The notes: generated by a model not told the origin, from the sequence alone. Counted from the first letter of the stretch, positions 7,904 to 16,433 are shown. The stretch is DNA of 22,055 bases from DATGHS01 sp035307785 (GCA_035307785.1 DATGHS010000501.1:1-22055), one strand, 5' to 3'. Translations and numbers: made by a program.

Positions 7904-9634
7904 TCACCCCGTGAGGCGCATCGCTTCCAAATAGTCGGCGCCATCGAGAATGGAATAACTGTAACCTTGCTCCGTCAGAAACATTTGACGATGATGGGCG
8001 AAATCCAATTCACGTGTGTCGCGCGTCACCAGCGTATAAAAATGCGCCACTTCGCCGCCGCTCTTCGGACGCAAGATCCGGCCCAGGCGCTGCGCTTCTT
8101 CCTGCCGCGAACCGAACGTGCCGGAAACCTGGATCAGCACGTTGGCATCGGGCAAGTCGATCGCGAAGTTGCCGACCTTGGAGAGAATCAGGTGGCGGAC
8201 CTCGCCCTTGCGGAATTGGCCGTATAGCATTTCGCGCTCTTCATTGGTGGTCTGCCCGGTGATGAGCGGAATGCCGAAGCGCTTGGCCAACAGCCGCAGT
8301 TGCTTCAGGTACTGGCCGATGATCAGCACACGACTGTCGCGATAGTGATCCAGCAGCCGGCCGACGATGTCTTCCTTCACGGGGTTTTCGCTGGCGAGCC
8401 GGTATTTCTGCCGCCATTCAGCCACGGCATACTCCATGCGCAGCGGCTCCGGCAATGAAACGCGGATCTCGGAGCAAGTGGCCTCGGCAATCCAGCCGCG
8501 CGATTCCAGATCGCGCCAAGGAACGTCGTACTTTTTCGGACCGATCAGGCTGAAGACATCGCCCTCGCGGCCATCTTCGCGGATCAACGTCGCCGTGAGT
8601 CCAAGCCGCCGGCGCGCTTGGATCTGCGCTGTCACGCGGAACACCGGGGCCGGCAGCAGATGCACCTCGTCGTATATAATGAGGCCCCAGTCGCGCTGGT
8701 CGAAGATCTGGAAGTGCGGGAATTCGTCGCTCTTCTCTGGCCGCCAGGTCAGAATCTGATAAGTCGCGAGCGTCACCGGGCCAATGTCTTTGCTCTCGCC
8801 CGTGTACTCCGCGATCTGATCCTCCTTCAGATCGGTCTTGTCGAGCAATTCGCGCTTCCATTGCTTCACCGCGGTGATGCTGGTGGTGAGAATCAGTGTG
8901 TTCTTTTGCAGCTTGCTCATGGCGGCGAGGCCGACGATGGTCTTGCCGGCGCCGCAGGGCAAGACGATGACGCCGCTGCCGCCACGCACATCGCCGCCGG
9001 CGTGGAAAACATCGACCGCCTCGCGCTGATAGTCACGAACCACAAAGGGCAAACCGGAGCGCGCCACCGCCCGCAAATGAATGGGCAAATCTGCGCCTTC
9101 GGTGTAGCCCGCCAGGTCTTCAGCCGGGTACCCGATTGTGATCAGTGCCTGCTTGACGACGCCGCGAAAGCCTGGCTCAATCGCATAGCTGCGAGCGTCC
9201 AACTTCTCGCCGAGGAATTGCCGCAATTTGGGTTGGCGCGCGAGTTCTGCGAGCAGCGGGGCATCGGCACAAACCAAGCGCAAGCGCTCGCCGTCGCGCT
9301 CCAGCTTCACGCGGCCATAGCGCGAGACGCGCTCGGCAATGTCGATCGGTAGATTGCTGGGAACGGGGAACTTGCTATACCGCGTGAGCACGTCGATCAT
9401 CTGCTCGGCGGTGATGCCGGCGGCGGCCGCGTTCCACAACGACAAATCCGAAATGCGATACGTGTGAATGTGCTCGGGACTTTTTTCGAGTTCGGCGAAC
9501 GGGGCCAGCGCATCGCGGGCCTCGGCGTAAAGTGCGTTGTCGACCTCCACCAGAACGGTGCGGTCGCCCTGCACGATGAGCGGGTTGGCCGGATCATAGG
9601 CGGGGCGATTTCTTCCATTCGTCCCGGAGGGCAT
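7904..9634 (-). CDS. XPB-type DNA repair helicase (SF2)
   Basis: A 576-aa ATP-dependent DNA helicase. Residues about 17-170 (NPLIVQGDRTVLVEV, LWNAAAAGITAEQ) form the XPB/Ssl2 N-terminal-like domain. The SF2 core follows: VVRDYQREAV, Walker A CGAGKT (227-232), Walker B DEVH (322-325), motif III GLTATL (345-350), the XPB-specific RED motif (352-354) and motif VI QRLGRILRPK (515-524). The C-terminal end is SYSILDGADYLEAM. Bacterial XPB unwinds 3'-5' and is linked to repair in mycobacteria. The reading frame stays open upstream to 9826, but the extra 64 residues are Cys/Arg-rich and look like translated intergenic repeat, so I place the start at ATG 9634. That gives a length close to other bacterial XPB proteins (about 550). 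It heads the xpb / 80-aa / 701-aa cluster. Confidence 0.95.
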   Translation of the reverse strand: MPSGTNGRNRPAYDPANPLIVQGDRTVLVEVDNALYAEARDALAPFAELEKSPEHIHTYRISDLSLWNAAAAGITAEQMIDVLTRYSKFPVPSNLPIDIAERVSRYGRVKLERDGERLRLVCADAPLLAELARQPKLRQFLGEKLDARSYAIEPGFRGVVKQALITIGYPAEDLAGYTEGADLPIHLRAVARSGLPFVVRDYQREAVDVFHAGGDVRGGSGVIVLPCGAGKTIVGLAAMSKLQKNTLILTTSITAVKQWKRELLDKTDLKEDQIAEYTGESKDIGPVTLATYQILTWRPEKSDEFPHFQIFDQRDWGLIIYDEVHLLPAPVFRVTAQIQARRRLGLTATLIREDGREGDVFSLIGPKKYDVPWRDLESRGWIAEATCSEIRVSLPEPLRMEYAVAEWRQKYRLASENPVKEDIVGRLLDHYRDSRVLIIGQYLKQLRLLAKRFGIPLITGQTTNEEREMLYGQFRKGEVRHLILSKVGNFAIDLPDANVLIQVSGTFGSRQEEAQRLGRILRPKSGGEVAHFYTLVTRDTRELDFAHHRQMFLTEQGYSYSILDGADYLEAMRLTG

Positions 9635-9746
9635 AGCGCTTTTCACTCTGTTCCGTAGCCTCGCGCCGCAGATGGAGAGCCGCGGCCAAAAAGTGCAGTT
9701 TATTCCGAAGGGCGAGAAGTCGCAAGCCGAAGTGTGGAAACAAACC

Positions 9747-9824
9747 GGCCGCTTGCGGCTTCGCACTCGACGACTCAAACCCTGACCTCGGCTTTTGTCA
9801 GCGAGCGCTAAGCCGCAAGCGGCC
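9747..9824. repeat. 15-bp perfect inverted repeat between genes
   Basis: GGCCGCTTGCGGCTT (9747-9761) and AAGCCGCAAGCGGCC (9810-9824) are exact reverse complements separated by 48 nt. The element begins six bases past the aldehyde dehydrogenase stop codon and ends about 110 bp before the xpb start. The GCTTGCGGCTT word is, from memory, a common intergenic repeat core in planctomycetes. With a loop this long it is a dispersed repeat rather than a classical terminator. Confidence 0.75.
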
Positions 9825-9830
9825 AAAACA

Positions 9831-11321
9831 TTACAGCTTCACCGTCACCGTCTTCACTTCCGTATATAGTTGCAGTGCATATTCGCCGAGTTCGCGGCCG
9901 ATGCCGGACATCTTGTAGCCGCCAAACGGGGCGGCCGCATCGAATACGTCGTAGCAATTCACCCATACGGTGCCGGCCCGCAGGCTATTGGCGATGCGGT
10001 GGGCTTTCTGAATATCGCGGGTCCAGACGGCAGCGGCGAGGCCATAAAAGGTGCGGTTGCCGCGCTGGATCACTTCATCCATGTTCTTGAACTTCAGCAC
10101 GTTCATCACTGGCCCGAAGATTTCTTCCTTGGCGATCTTCATCTCGTCGGTCACGCCGCTGAATACGGTCGGCTCGATGAAGTAGCCCTTCTGGCCAATG
10201 CGGTTGCCGCCTACCAGCAGTTTCGCGCCTTCCTTTTTGCCGGCATCGATGTAGCCCATGATGCGGTCGCATTGTTCCTGGGAGACCTGCGGGCCTTGCT
10301 CGGTATTGAGATCGAACGGATCGCCGACTTTGCGGCCTTTGGCCTTGTTCACGAGCTTTTCGACGAACTGATCGTGGACTTTTTCTTCCACGAACAGTCG
10401 GGAACCGGCACAGCAACACTGACCTTGATTGAAGAAGAGGCCGAAGTACGCGCCCTCGACTGCCGCATCCAGATCGGCATCGGCGAAGACGACGTTCGGG
10501 CTCTTGCCGCCGAGTTCGAGCGAAACTTTCTTCAGGTTGCTCTTGGCCGCCGCCTCCATGATGATCTGGCCGGTAGTATGTTCGCCGGTGAAGGCGACTT
10601 TGTCGATGTCCATGTGGCTGCTAATAGCGGCGCCGGCGGTGGGACCGTAGCCGGGAACGACGTTTAGCACGCCATCGGGAATTCCGGCTTCCTGAGCCAG
10701 CGCCGCTACTTTCAGGGCGGTGAGCGGCGTTTGTTCGGCGGGCTTCAGCACCACGGTGCAACCGGTGGCCAGGGCAGGGCCCCACTTCCAGGCCTGCATT
10801 AGGAGCGGAAAATTCCAGGGGATAATCTGGCCTACCACGCCGACCGGTTCGTGCCGGGTGTAGCAGAAGTAATCGCCCTCGATGGGGATGGTCTTACCAT
10901 GAATCTTGTCGGTCCAGCCGGCGTAGTAGCGGTAGCACTTCACCGTGAGCGGCAGGTCGGCGGCAATGGCATCGCGATAGGGCTTGCCATTGTCGAGCGA
11001 TTCCAGGGCCGCGAGTTCTTCCGAGTGCTTTTCCACCAAATCGGCCAGCTTGTTTAGCAGTCGGCCGCGTTCGGCGGCGCTCATCTTGGCCCACGGCCCT
11101 TCCTCGAATGCCTTGCGGGCAGCCTTCACGGCCAGGTCGATATCCGCCTTGTCACCCTCGGCCACCTGACAGATTTCCTGGCCGCTGGTCGGGTCGAGCG
11201 TGGCGAAGGTTTTGCCGGATACGCTGTCCACCCACTTGCCGCCGATGAGCATCGGCTGCACTTTTTTCACTTGTGGTTTCTTGACGGTGCGCGCGGGGGC
11301 GGTTGCGGTGGCCGTTGCCAT
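9831..11321 (-). CDS. NAD(P)-dependent aldehyde dehydrogenase
   Basis: A 496-aa member of the ALDH superfamily that oxidises an aldehyde to the acid with NAD(P)+. Family landmarks: IIPWNFPLLMQAWKWGPALA with N170, VLKPAEQTPLTAL, FTGEHTTGQ for the cofactor loop, LELGGKSPN with the general base E269, and NQGQCCCAGSR with the catalytic cysteine at the middle C303. The QCCCAGSR form and EIFGPVMNVLKF are typical of the ALDH1/2 (retinal/acetaldehyde-type) branch; the physiological substrate is not readable. The chosen ATG at 11321 is preceded by AAGGAG with 8-nt spacing, a strong ribosome site. The frame is open further up but those codons come from a repeat. A Lys/Ala/Thr-rich leader of about 20 residues precedes the fold. 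It lies downstream of rsmH in the same direction. Confidence 0.96.
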   Translation of the reverse strand: MATATATAPARTVKKPQVKKVQPMLIGGKWVDSVSGKTFATLDPTSGQEICQVAEGDKADIDLAVKAARKAFEEGPWAKMSAAERGRLLNKLADLVEKHSEELAALESLDNGKPYRDAIAADLPLTVKCYRYYAGWTDKIHGKTIPIEGDYFCYTRHEPVGVVGQIIPWNFPLLMQAWKWGPALATGCTVVLKPAEQTPLTALKVAALAQEAGIPDGVLNVVPGYGPTAGAAISSHMDIDKVAFTGEHTTGQIIMEAAAKSNLKKVSLELGGKSPNVVFADADLDAAVEGAYFGLFFNQGQCCCAGSRLFVEEKVHDQFVEKLVNKAKGRKVGDPFDLNTEQGPQVSQEQCDRIMGYIDAGKKEGAKLLVGGNRIGQKGYFIEPTVFSGVTDEMKIAKEEIFGPVMNVLKFKNMDEVIQRGNRTFYGLAAAVWTRDIQKAHRIANSLRAGTVWVNCYDVFDAAAPFGGYKMSGIGRELGEYALQLYTEVKTVTVKL

Positions 11322-11388
11322 GGGAGATACTCCTTTTGCGAGTTGGAATAAGAGCCGTGCTGGCATTGTAGAAATTGAGTGCAAAGAT

Positions 11389-11480
11389 TTGAACAGAAGC
11401 AAACGAAGGAAACGAAGAGCAAATAACGCACGAATCTTCCAATTGTCTGATCTTCGTTGCCTCCGTTTCCTTCTGTTCAA
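11389..11480. repeat. 29-bp imperfect inverted repeat overlapping the rsmH stop
   Basis: Arms 11389-11417 and 11452-11480 are reverse complements at 26 of 29 positions by eye, both with the AACAGAAG...AACGAAG theme. The TGA of rsmH (11477-11479) lies inside the right arm. The 34-nt interior is AT-rich. There is no T-run. From memory, AACGAAG-type repeats are widespread in planctomycete genomes, so a dispersed element that also ends the gene is likely. Confidence 0.8.
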
Positions 11481-12424
11481 TTTGGTTTTTTCGCCCAGCG
11501 CAATTTCGCGGAGCGGGCGCGCGGGTTGCGTTGGCGTTCGGCGAAATCGGCCCGGATGGGTTCGTCGCTAACTGCGGCATAGATGCCGGCCCGCAACCCG
11601 TCGCGGAAGGCCTGCTTCACGAGCCGGTCTTCGCCGCTGTGGAAGCTGATGATGGCAGCCCGCCCGCCAGAGTTCAGGCACTCGGGCAGGATTCGTAGTA
11701 AGTGTTCCAGGTTGGCCAGTTCGCGATTGACGAGAATGCGCAGTGCCTGAAACACGCGGGCCACGGGGCGGATGCGCTGCTGCCAGGGCGTCGGCTGGCC
11801 CGGGCCTTTTGCCACTTTCACCGGAGCGGCTTCCTGAATCAGCTTCATCAGCTCGCCGGTGCGCTGCACCGACTTGTGGGAACGCTGTGCCACGATGGCG
11901 GCTGCGATCTTTTCCGCATCCGGCTCGTCGCCCAAATCGCGGAAAGCGCCCGCAAGTTCTGCCTGCGATAATGTCGCCAGTAATTCCGCCGCGCTGCGGC
12001 CACGGGTCGGGTCCATCCGCATATCGAGCGGCCCGTCGCGCATGAAGGCGAAGCCGCGATTGGCATCGTCCACCTGCATGCTCGACATGCCGAGGTCGGC
12101 TAGAATCACGTCGGCCAAAACGCCTTCGTTGGCGAGAATCCCGGCCAGGCCGGCGTAGTTGGAGTGATGCAGCGAATAGGTGCCGCCGACTTGGGCGAGC
12201 CGTTGCCTGACTGGGTCCAGATTGGCCGCGTCGAGATCAAGCCCGATGAGCCTTCCGCCGGGCTGCACGCGGCGCAACAGTTCAATCGCATGGCCGCCGA
12301 AGCCCAGCGTGCAATCGACCGCCGTCTCGCCGGGGTGCGGAGCGAGCGCGGCCAGCACCTCCGCGAGCATCACGGGCAGATGCTCGCCTTCCGGAGTACT
12401 GCGCTGGCGCTGCGGGCGGGGCAT
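11477..12424 (-). CDS. rsmH: 16S rRNA (cytosine-1402-N4)-methyltransferase RsmH (MraW)
   Basis: A 315-aa SAM-dependent methyltransferase that modifies C1402 in the ribosomal P site. Recognisable blocks: HLPVMLAEVLAAL, the SAM-binding DCTLGFGGHAIELL (37-50), GLDLDAANL, ILADLGMSSMQVD (107-119), RGFAFMRDGPLDMRMD (123-138), RVFQALRILVNREL (223-236) and IISFHSGEDRLVKQAFR (258-274). These match RsmH along its full length, which is about 310 aa in the family. It stands outside the usual mra/dcw division cluster, with no ftsL or pbp gene nearby. The start ATG at 12424 (MPRPQRQRS) gives the normal family length; the open frame extends further upstream but without RsmH character. The stop codon lies within an inverted repeat. 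Confidence 0.96.
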   Translation of the reverse strand: MPRPQRQRSTPEGEHLPVMLAEVLAALAPHPGETAVDCTLGFGGHAIELLRRVQPGGRLIGLDLDAANLDPVRQRLAQVGGTYSLHHSNYAGLAGILANEGVLADVILADLGMSSMQVDDANRGFAFMRDGPLDMRMDPTRGRSAAELLATLSQAELAGAFRDLGDEPDAEKIAAAIVAQRSHKSVQRTGELMKLIQEAAPVKVAKGPGQPTPWQQRIRPVARVFQALRILVNRELANLEHLLRILPECLNSGGRAAIISFHSGEDRLVKQAFRDGLRAGIYAAVSDEPIRADFAERQRNPRARSAKLRWAKKPN

Positions 12425-12504
12425 GAAGATTTCATACTTTCCCGCTCCCCCCGGGAGCAGAGGGACAGAATTGTGGGGCTTGGGTTTTCGTTCGGCGCGC
12501 GCCT

Positions 12505-12525
12505 GCAGCCCCCTTCGGGGGCTGC
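12505..12525 (-). terminator. Hairpin at the 3' end of the two-TM protein gene
   Basis: GCAGCCCCC (12505-12513) and GGGGGCTGC (12517-12525) form a perfect 9-bp stem with a TTC loop (GAA on the transcript of the minus strand). It begins at the last base of the stop codon of the 285-aa gene. There is no T-run after it, so it is either a weak or factor-assisted terminator, a 3'-end protector, or a small repeat. rsmH starts about 80 bp further on. Confidence 0.5.
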
Positions 12526-13382
12526 TAATACGGACTCGCGCTCCCGCCGGTAGCAGAATCCACGCGGCACACAAAATGCTGGGCATCGGCCAAGCAATCG
12601 TTGCGCCATTCGGCCCGTTCTTCCGGCGACATCTTTTCCCAAGATATTCGACGGCGCGCGACTTCGCACTGCAATGCAGTAATGCTTTTGTTGGCCATTT
12701 CTTTGAATTCGAGCTGAAATCCGTACAGCGCTTGCGGTTGTTTTCGAATGAGCACCTGCATCGCTTCATCCGCAAATTCCTCGCAATGCATGCGCAGCGT
12801 GACCAATTCGTTAGAGAACGTAACGCAGGCGAGTTCTACGCGCCTGCGCTCGCTTGTTTGCCACCACGCCGAGGGAATCTCGATTCGCTTGTAGAACCAG
12901 AGAATGTTGGAGATTGGCAGAAATCGAAATTTGCTCCAACCGAACCACAGAATCCAAGTTTCGGTCAGAAACAGTGTGCCCTGCGTCTGGCGGCGAAAAC
13001 GGGTTGGGCGGGCGCCAATGATTTCCACGTTCTCCGTCGCGGCCAGCTCGAAATCGATTTGTTTGAGCAGTTCGTCCGCATCGCCAAGGTCGTCGAGACT
13101 GAAATGAATAAGTTCCGACGTCTTTTGCGGATCGTACCGTTCCCGGGAAAAGCCAAATGGAATGGCGATCAGGCAAACCATCGCGATCAGAATGCATGCG
13201 CACGCGATCGACGATGCCGACTGCATGTCGACGCTACCCACGACGAAGATGATCAGGCCGATGCTGCCGATCACAGCGGTTGGCACCACCGCTTTGGCGA
13301 AACAGCCGGTCCTGCCCTCGCATCGCACCATTTCTTGAAGGCGCAGGGCAGGGCCTTCGGCAGCTCGCTTTGCTTGTAGCAT
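12525..13382 (-). CDS. Hypothetical two-TM membrane protein
   Basis: A 285-aa protein I do not recognise. Two adjacent hydrophobic helices are clear at about 31-50 (AVVPTAVIGSIGLIIFVVG) and 57-77. A soluble domain follows: GTLFLTETWILWFGWSKFRF and ISNILWFYKRIEIP give a pattern of short beta strands that faintly resembles bacterial PH-like domains. The C-terminus is charged and helical (WEKMSPEERAEWRND) and ends in a Gly/Ser tail. The ATG at 13382 follows GAGG only 2-3 bases away, which is tight; an internal ATG at 13331 is the alternative and keeps both helices. It is divergent from the PAS-GAF-receiver gene. Confidence 0.7.
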   Translation of the reverse strand: MLQAKRAAEGPALRLQEMVRCEGRTGCFAKAVVPTAVIGSIGLIIFVVGSVDMQSASSIACACILIAMVCLIAIPFGFSRERYDPQKTSELIHFSLDDLGDADELLKQIDFELAATENVEIIGARPTRFRRQTQGTLFLTETWILWFGWSKFRFLPISNILWFYKRIEIPSAWWQTSERRRVELACVTFSNELVTLRMHCEEFADEAMQVLIRKQPQALYGFQLEFKEMANKSITALQCEVARRRISWEKMSPEERAEWRNDCLADAQHFVCRVDSATGGSASPY

Positions 13383-13440
13383 TTCCTCAGTATCGCACCC
13401 CCGCCAGCCGCCTGCAACCGCTCGTTCCGCTCTCTCATCC

Positions 13441-13469
13441 TTGTGACTTCCCCCTTCGCGGCATATAAT
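13441..13469 (+). promoter_or_regulatory. Sigma-70-like promoter for the PAS-GAF-receiver gene
   Basis: A perfect -10 hexamer TATAAT lies at 13464-13469. TTGTGA, four of six matches to the -35 consensus, lies at 13441-13446, with a 17-bp spacer. Transcription would start near 13476, giving a leader of about 40 nt before the GTG start at 13517. Spacing and position are as expected; it rests on sequence alone. Confidence 0.55.
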
Positions 13470-13516
13470 TTACCAGTCGGCAGAATCCTACCACGCAGTC
13501 AACGGCAGGACGAATC

Positions 13517-15211
13517 GTGGCTGATCCTTCGCGCATCCTGATACTGGATGGTCCGGAACATCGCGCTGAGCCGGTTCAAGACGCCAACGCCCAACGTACG
13601 TATGCTGGCAGCTGTTCCGAGGCGCTTTCCCTCGTCCAGCAGGATCATTTTGCCAATCTGGTGGTCGATCTTCGCGAGCCGAGAGTTCGCGAACAGCTGG
13701 AGCGCTATGCGCAGGCGCAGCAGATCATCGAGATCCTGCCGACCGGCATTGCCATTTTGTGCCAGGAATTCCGCGTCATCTGGTCCAACCCCACGTTTCA
13801 AAAGCGCTGTGTCGGCGATCCGGATGGCAAGCCGGTGCTCGAAGCGCTTGGCACCCAGAAAAACCTGGGCCCGACCGACGATCCGATGGTGGCCGTGAAA
13901 AGCACGGGCACCTGGTCGCACACGCGCTATCACACGTCGCTGGGCCTTTATTTGGAGCTGCACCTGGCCCCGCTGCAAAGGCCGGAGGGGCTGCCGCCCC
14001 TGTACATGGCCCGCTGTCGCGATGTAACGGCCGAAGTGCAGAACCAGCAGAAACTCGACGCGTTGCACAAGGCCGGGCAAACGCTGGCCAACCTCGACCC
14101 GGACCAGCTGGCCGAGATGAGCGTCGAGAAACGGATTGCCCTCCTGAAAGAAAATCTTCGCAAGTCCATTCACGAGCTGCTTTGCTACCACGTCATTGAA
14201 ATTCGCCTGCTGAACCGACAAACCAATCGACTGGAACCCGTCCTCGCCGAGGGAATGACCCCGGAAGCCGAGCATCGCGAGCTTTATTCGTGTGAATGCG
14301 ACAATGGCGTGACCGGTTATGTTGCCGCCACCGGCAAGAGCTACCTCGTTCCCGACACCGAACACGATTCGCATTACATCAAGGGGGCAGAAGGCGCGCG
14401 AAGTTCCATGACCGTGCCGCTGCTGGTGCTCGACCAGGTGATCGGTACTTTCAACGTGGAAAGCCCCACTCCTAACGCGTTTGGTCCGGAGGAATTGAAA
14501 TTCGCGGAGCTATTTGCGCGAGAGATTGCCAAGGCGCTTTACATTCTTGAGTTACTCAGCGCCCAGCGCTACTGTGCCGCGTCGGCCATGATCAAGGCCG
14601 TTAACCGCGAGATTGCCTTGCCGGTGGATAAGATCCTGGCCTCGGCCACGTCGGTCCTGTCGCGCTATCTCGGGCACGACACCGAAATGAGCAATCAACT
14701 GATGCGCATCATCGAACAGGCCAGGACGATCAAGCAGAATATTGCCAAGGTCGGAGAAGAGGCCGCGCCGATTCAAACCTCGCCTTCAGTCGATGGACTT
14801 TCGCCCACGCGACTCAAGGGCAAGCGCATACTCGTGGTGGACGCCGATGAAGGCATGCTTCAGTCGGCCCACACGGTGCTGGAGAAACTTGGCTGCGATG
14901 TGGAAACGGCGCCGACCGGCCGCGAAGCATTGATGATGGCTTCGGTGAGCACCTACGATGCCATCATCATCGACGTGAAGCCGCCCGACATGAAGGGCTA
15001 CGACGCCTATCGGCAGTTGCGCGACGCCCAGCCGAATGCCCGCATGATCATGATGGCCGGCTTCGATTACGACGGCGGGCACACACTCGTGCGCGCCCGG
15101 CAGGATGGATTGCGCTTCGTCTTGTACAAGCCCTTTATGGTCAATCAACTCATCAACGTTCTCGAAAGCCCCGACGCGTCTTGCAAACCCCAACCGGTTA
15201 CGGTGATGTAG
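13517..15211 (+). CDS. PAS-GAF-receiver signalling protein with a degenerate histidine-kinase dimerisation helix
   Basis: A 564-aa cytoplasmic signalling protein. Residues 1-60 (RILILDG ... NLVVDLREP) look like a shortened, degenerate receiver. A PAS-like domain spans about 66-180 (ILPTGIAILCQEFRVIWSNP, ending RDVTAEVQ). A GAF domain spans about 200-345 (GVTGYVAATGKSYLVPD, MTVPLLVLDQVIGTFNVES). Residues 350-412 resemble a HisKA helical pair, but the H-box reads NREIALPVDKIL with no histidine, and no ATPase domain follows. A receiver closes the protein (436-552) with acidic D442/D444, phospho-acceptor D486 in IIIDVKPPD and K538 in LYKPF; the usual Thr/Ser is replaced by A514. It probably takes a phosphate from a separate kinase. 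Output is unknown: there is no DNA-binding domain. The start is GTG with AGGA 6 nt upstream. Its TAG lies in a repeat. Confidence 0.85.
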   Translation: MADPSRILILDGPEHRAEPVQDANAQRTYAGSCSEALSLVQQDHFANLVVDLREPRVREQLERYAQAQQIIEILPTGIAILCQEFRVIWSNPTFQKRCVGDPDGKPVLEALGTQKNLGPTDDPMVAVKSTGTWSHTRYHTSLGLYLELHLAPLQRPEGLPPLYMARCRDVTAEVQNQQKLDALHKAGQTLANLDPDQLAEMSVEKRIALLKENLRKSIHELLCYHVIEIRLLNRQTNRLEPVLAEGMTPEAEHRELYSCECDNGVTGYVAATGKSYLVPDTEHDSHYIKGAEGARSSMTVPLLVLDQVIGTFNVESPTPNAFGPEELKFAELFAREIAKALYILELLSAQRYCAASAMIKAVNREIALPVDKILASATSVLSRYLGHDTEMSNQLMRIIEQARTIKQNIAKVGEEAAPIQTSPSVDGLSPTRLKGKRILVVDADEGMLQSAHTVLEKLGCDVETAPTGREALMMASVSTYDAIIIDVKPPDMKGYDAYRQLRDAQPNARMIMMAGFDYDGGHTLVRARQDGLRFVLYKPFMVNQLINVLESPDASCKPQPVTVM

Positions 15212-15260
15212 GTCAGGCTTTCCAGCCGGACGCAAGTCAGCCTGCAATGGCTGACCTACA
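15207..15260. repeat. Short palindromic repeat overlapping the receiver-gene stop
   Basis: TGTAGGTCAG (15207-15216) and CTGACCTACA (15251-15260) are exact reverse complements, with partly complementary AGCC/CTG sequence inside. The TAG stop of the signalling gene lies in the left arm. It fills nearly the whole gap to the next gene. From memory GTAGGTCAGGCTTTCCAGCC is a frequent planctomycete intergenic repeat. Confidence 0.75.
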
Positions 15261-15272
15261 ATATCTCAAATA

Positions 15273-16433
15273 ATGGATTATCTCGGATACGTGCTGTTTT
15301 TCGCGGCGTGGGTGGGGCATTCCGCCTTATGGCTGGTAGCGCTGAATGTACTTTACAGTCGGCCAATGCCGCGCTGGGTTCTGAAGTCTGCCCGGCATGG
15401 GGTGGGCGTGCTGGTGCTGGTCTTTCCTTTTTTGCTGTGGTGGGCGGAAGGACTCCGGTTGGCTGATTTTCCGCCGGAGGACTGGACCGCCGGCTCGGCC
15501 GCCATTGGAATCTACCTTGGGCTGTGCTGGGCGATGGCATTTGTCGCCATTCCTGCCATGACGTTGGCCCGGCACATGCGCTGGCAGCCGCCGCAGTTGC
15601 AATCGCACCGATCCAAGGTCGTAAATGTTGCTCGCAATCTCGGCTACAAGCCAGCCGGCGATGGAAAATATCGGCGCATTGCCGTGCTGCCCGGCAATCA
15701 GGTCTTTCAAGTCGAATTCACGGAACTCCGGCTTCAGTTGCCGAACTTGCCGCAAGCCTGGGACGGCTTGACCATTTTGCACTTAAGCGATCTGCATCTC
15801 ATCGGCACTCCGGATCGTGTCTTTTATGAGCAGGTCATCAAGCAATGCATGAGCGACGGCATTCCCGACATTCTGACCATTACCGGCGACTTGGTGGACA
15901 CCGATAAGCACCACCGCTGGCTGCTCCCGCTCTTTCGCAATTTGCAATGGAATGAAGCCGCGTTTGCGATTCTGGGCAATCACGATGTCTGGCATCGCCC
16001 GGCCCGCGTTCGCCGGCGCTTGCAGAAGTGCGGCATCGCGGTGCTCGCCAACGACTGGACACTGCAGCGCATCCGCGATGAACCGCTGGTCGTGATCGGC
16101 CACGAAGGGCCGTGGTTTCGCCCGCCACCGAATCTGACGGCCTGCCCATCGCGCACGTTCCGGCTGTGCCTGAGCCATACACCCGATAACATTCGCTGGG
16201 CGCAGCGCAATGGCATTCACCTGATGTTAAGCGGGCACAATCACGGTGGGCAGATTCGCTTGCCGCTGTTCGGCTCGCTGTTCGTGCCGAGCAAATACAG
16301 CCGGAAATATGATTGTGGACTCTTTTGGGAGCCGCCCACGCTCCTGAATGTCTCGCGCGGCCTTGCCGGCAAGGAGCCGCTGCGCTATAACTGCCGGCCA
16401 GAGATCACGCGGCTAATTTTGCGGGCCGGGTAG
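15273..16433 (+). CDS. Membrane-bound calcineurin-like metallophosphoesterase
   Basis: A 386-aa protein with three N-terminal hydrophobic segments (about 4-27, 43-58 and 75-97) and a cytoplasmic or envelope-facing metallophosphoesterase domain from about 160. All five motifs are present: DLH (173-175), GDLVD (205-209), GNHD (235-238), SHTPD with H302, and GHNHGGQ (321-327). This arrangement recalls the YkuE/YaeI group and LpxG-type UDP-2,3-diacylglucosamine hydrolases, which cleave lipid A precursors, but the substrate cannot be read from sequence alone. No clear Shine-Dalgarno precedes ATG 15273 (CTCAAATA), so it may rely on coupling with the gene 62 bp upstream. Confidence 0.9.
   Translation: MDYLGYVLFFAAWVGHSALWLVALNVLYSRPMPRWVLKSARHGVGVLVLVFPFLLWWAEGLRLADFPPEDWTAGSAAIGIYLGLCWAMAFVAIPAMTLARHMRWQPPQLQSHRSKVVNVARNLGYKPAGDGKYRRIAVLPGNQVFQVEFTELRLQLPNLPQAWDGLTILHLSDLHLIGTPDRVFYEQVIKQCMSDGIPDILTITGDLVDTDKHHRWLLPLFRNLQWNEAAFAILGNHDVWHRPARVRRRLQKCGIAVLANDWTLQRIRDEPLVVIGHEGPWFRPPPNLTACPSRTFRLCLSHTPDNIRWAQRNGIHLMLSGHNHGGQIRLPLFGSLFVPSKYSRKYDCGLFWEPPTLLNVSRGLAGKEPLRYNCRPEITRLILRAG

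Noticed and set aside
9635..9826. 64-codon N-terminal extension of the XPB gene
   Set aside because: Composition is Cys/Arg-rich and it is translated from the 9747-9824 repeat; the internal ATG gives normal family length.
11322..11480. 53-codon N-terminal extension of the aldehyde dehydrogenase
   Set aside because: It lies in an inverted repeat and overlaps rsmH, while ATG 11321 has a strong AAGGAG site.
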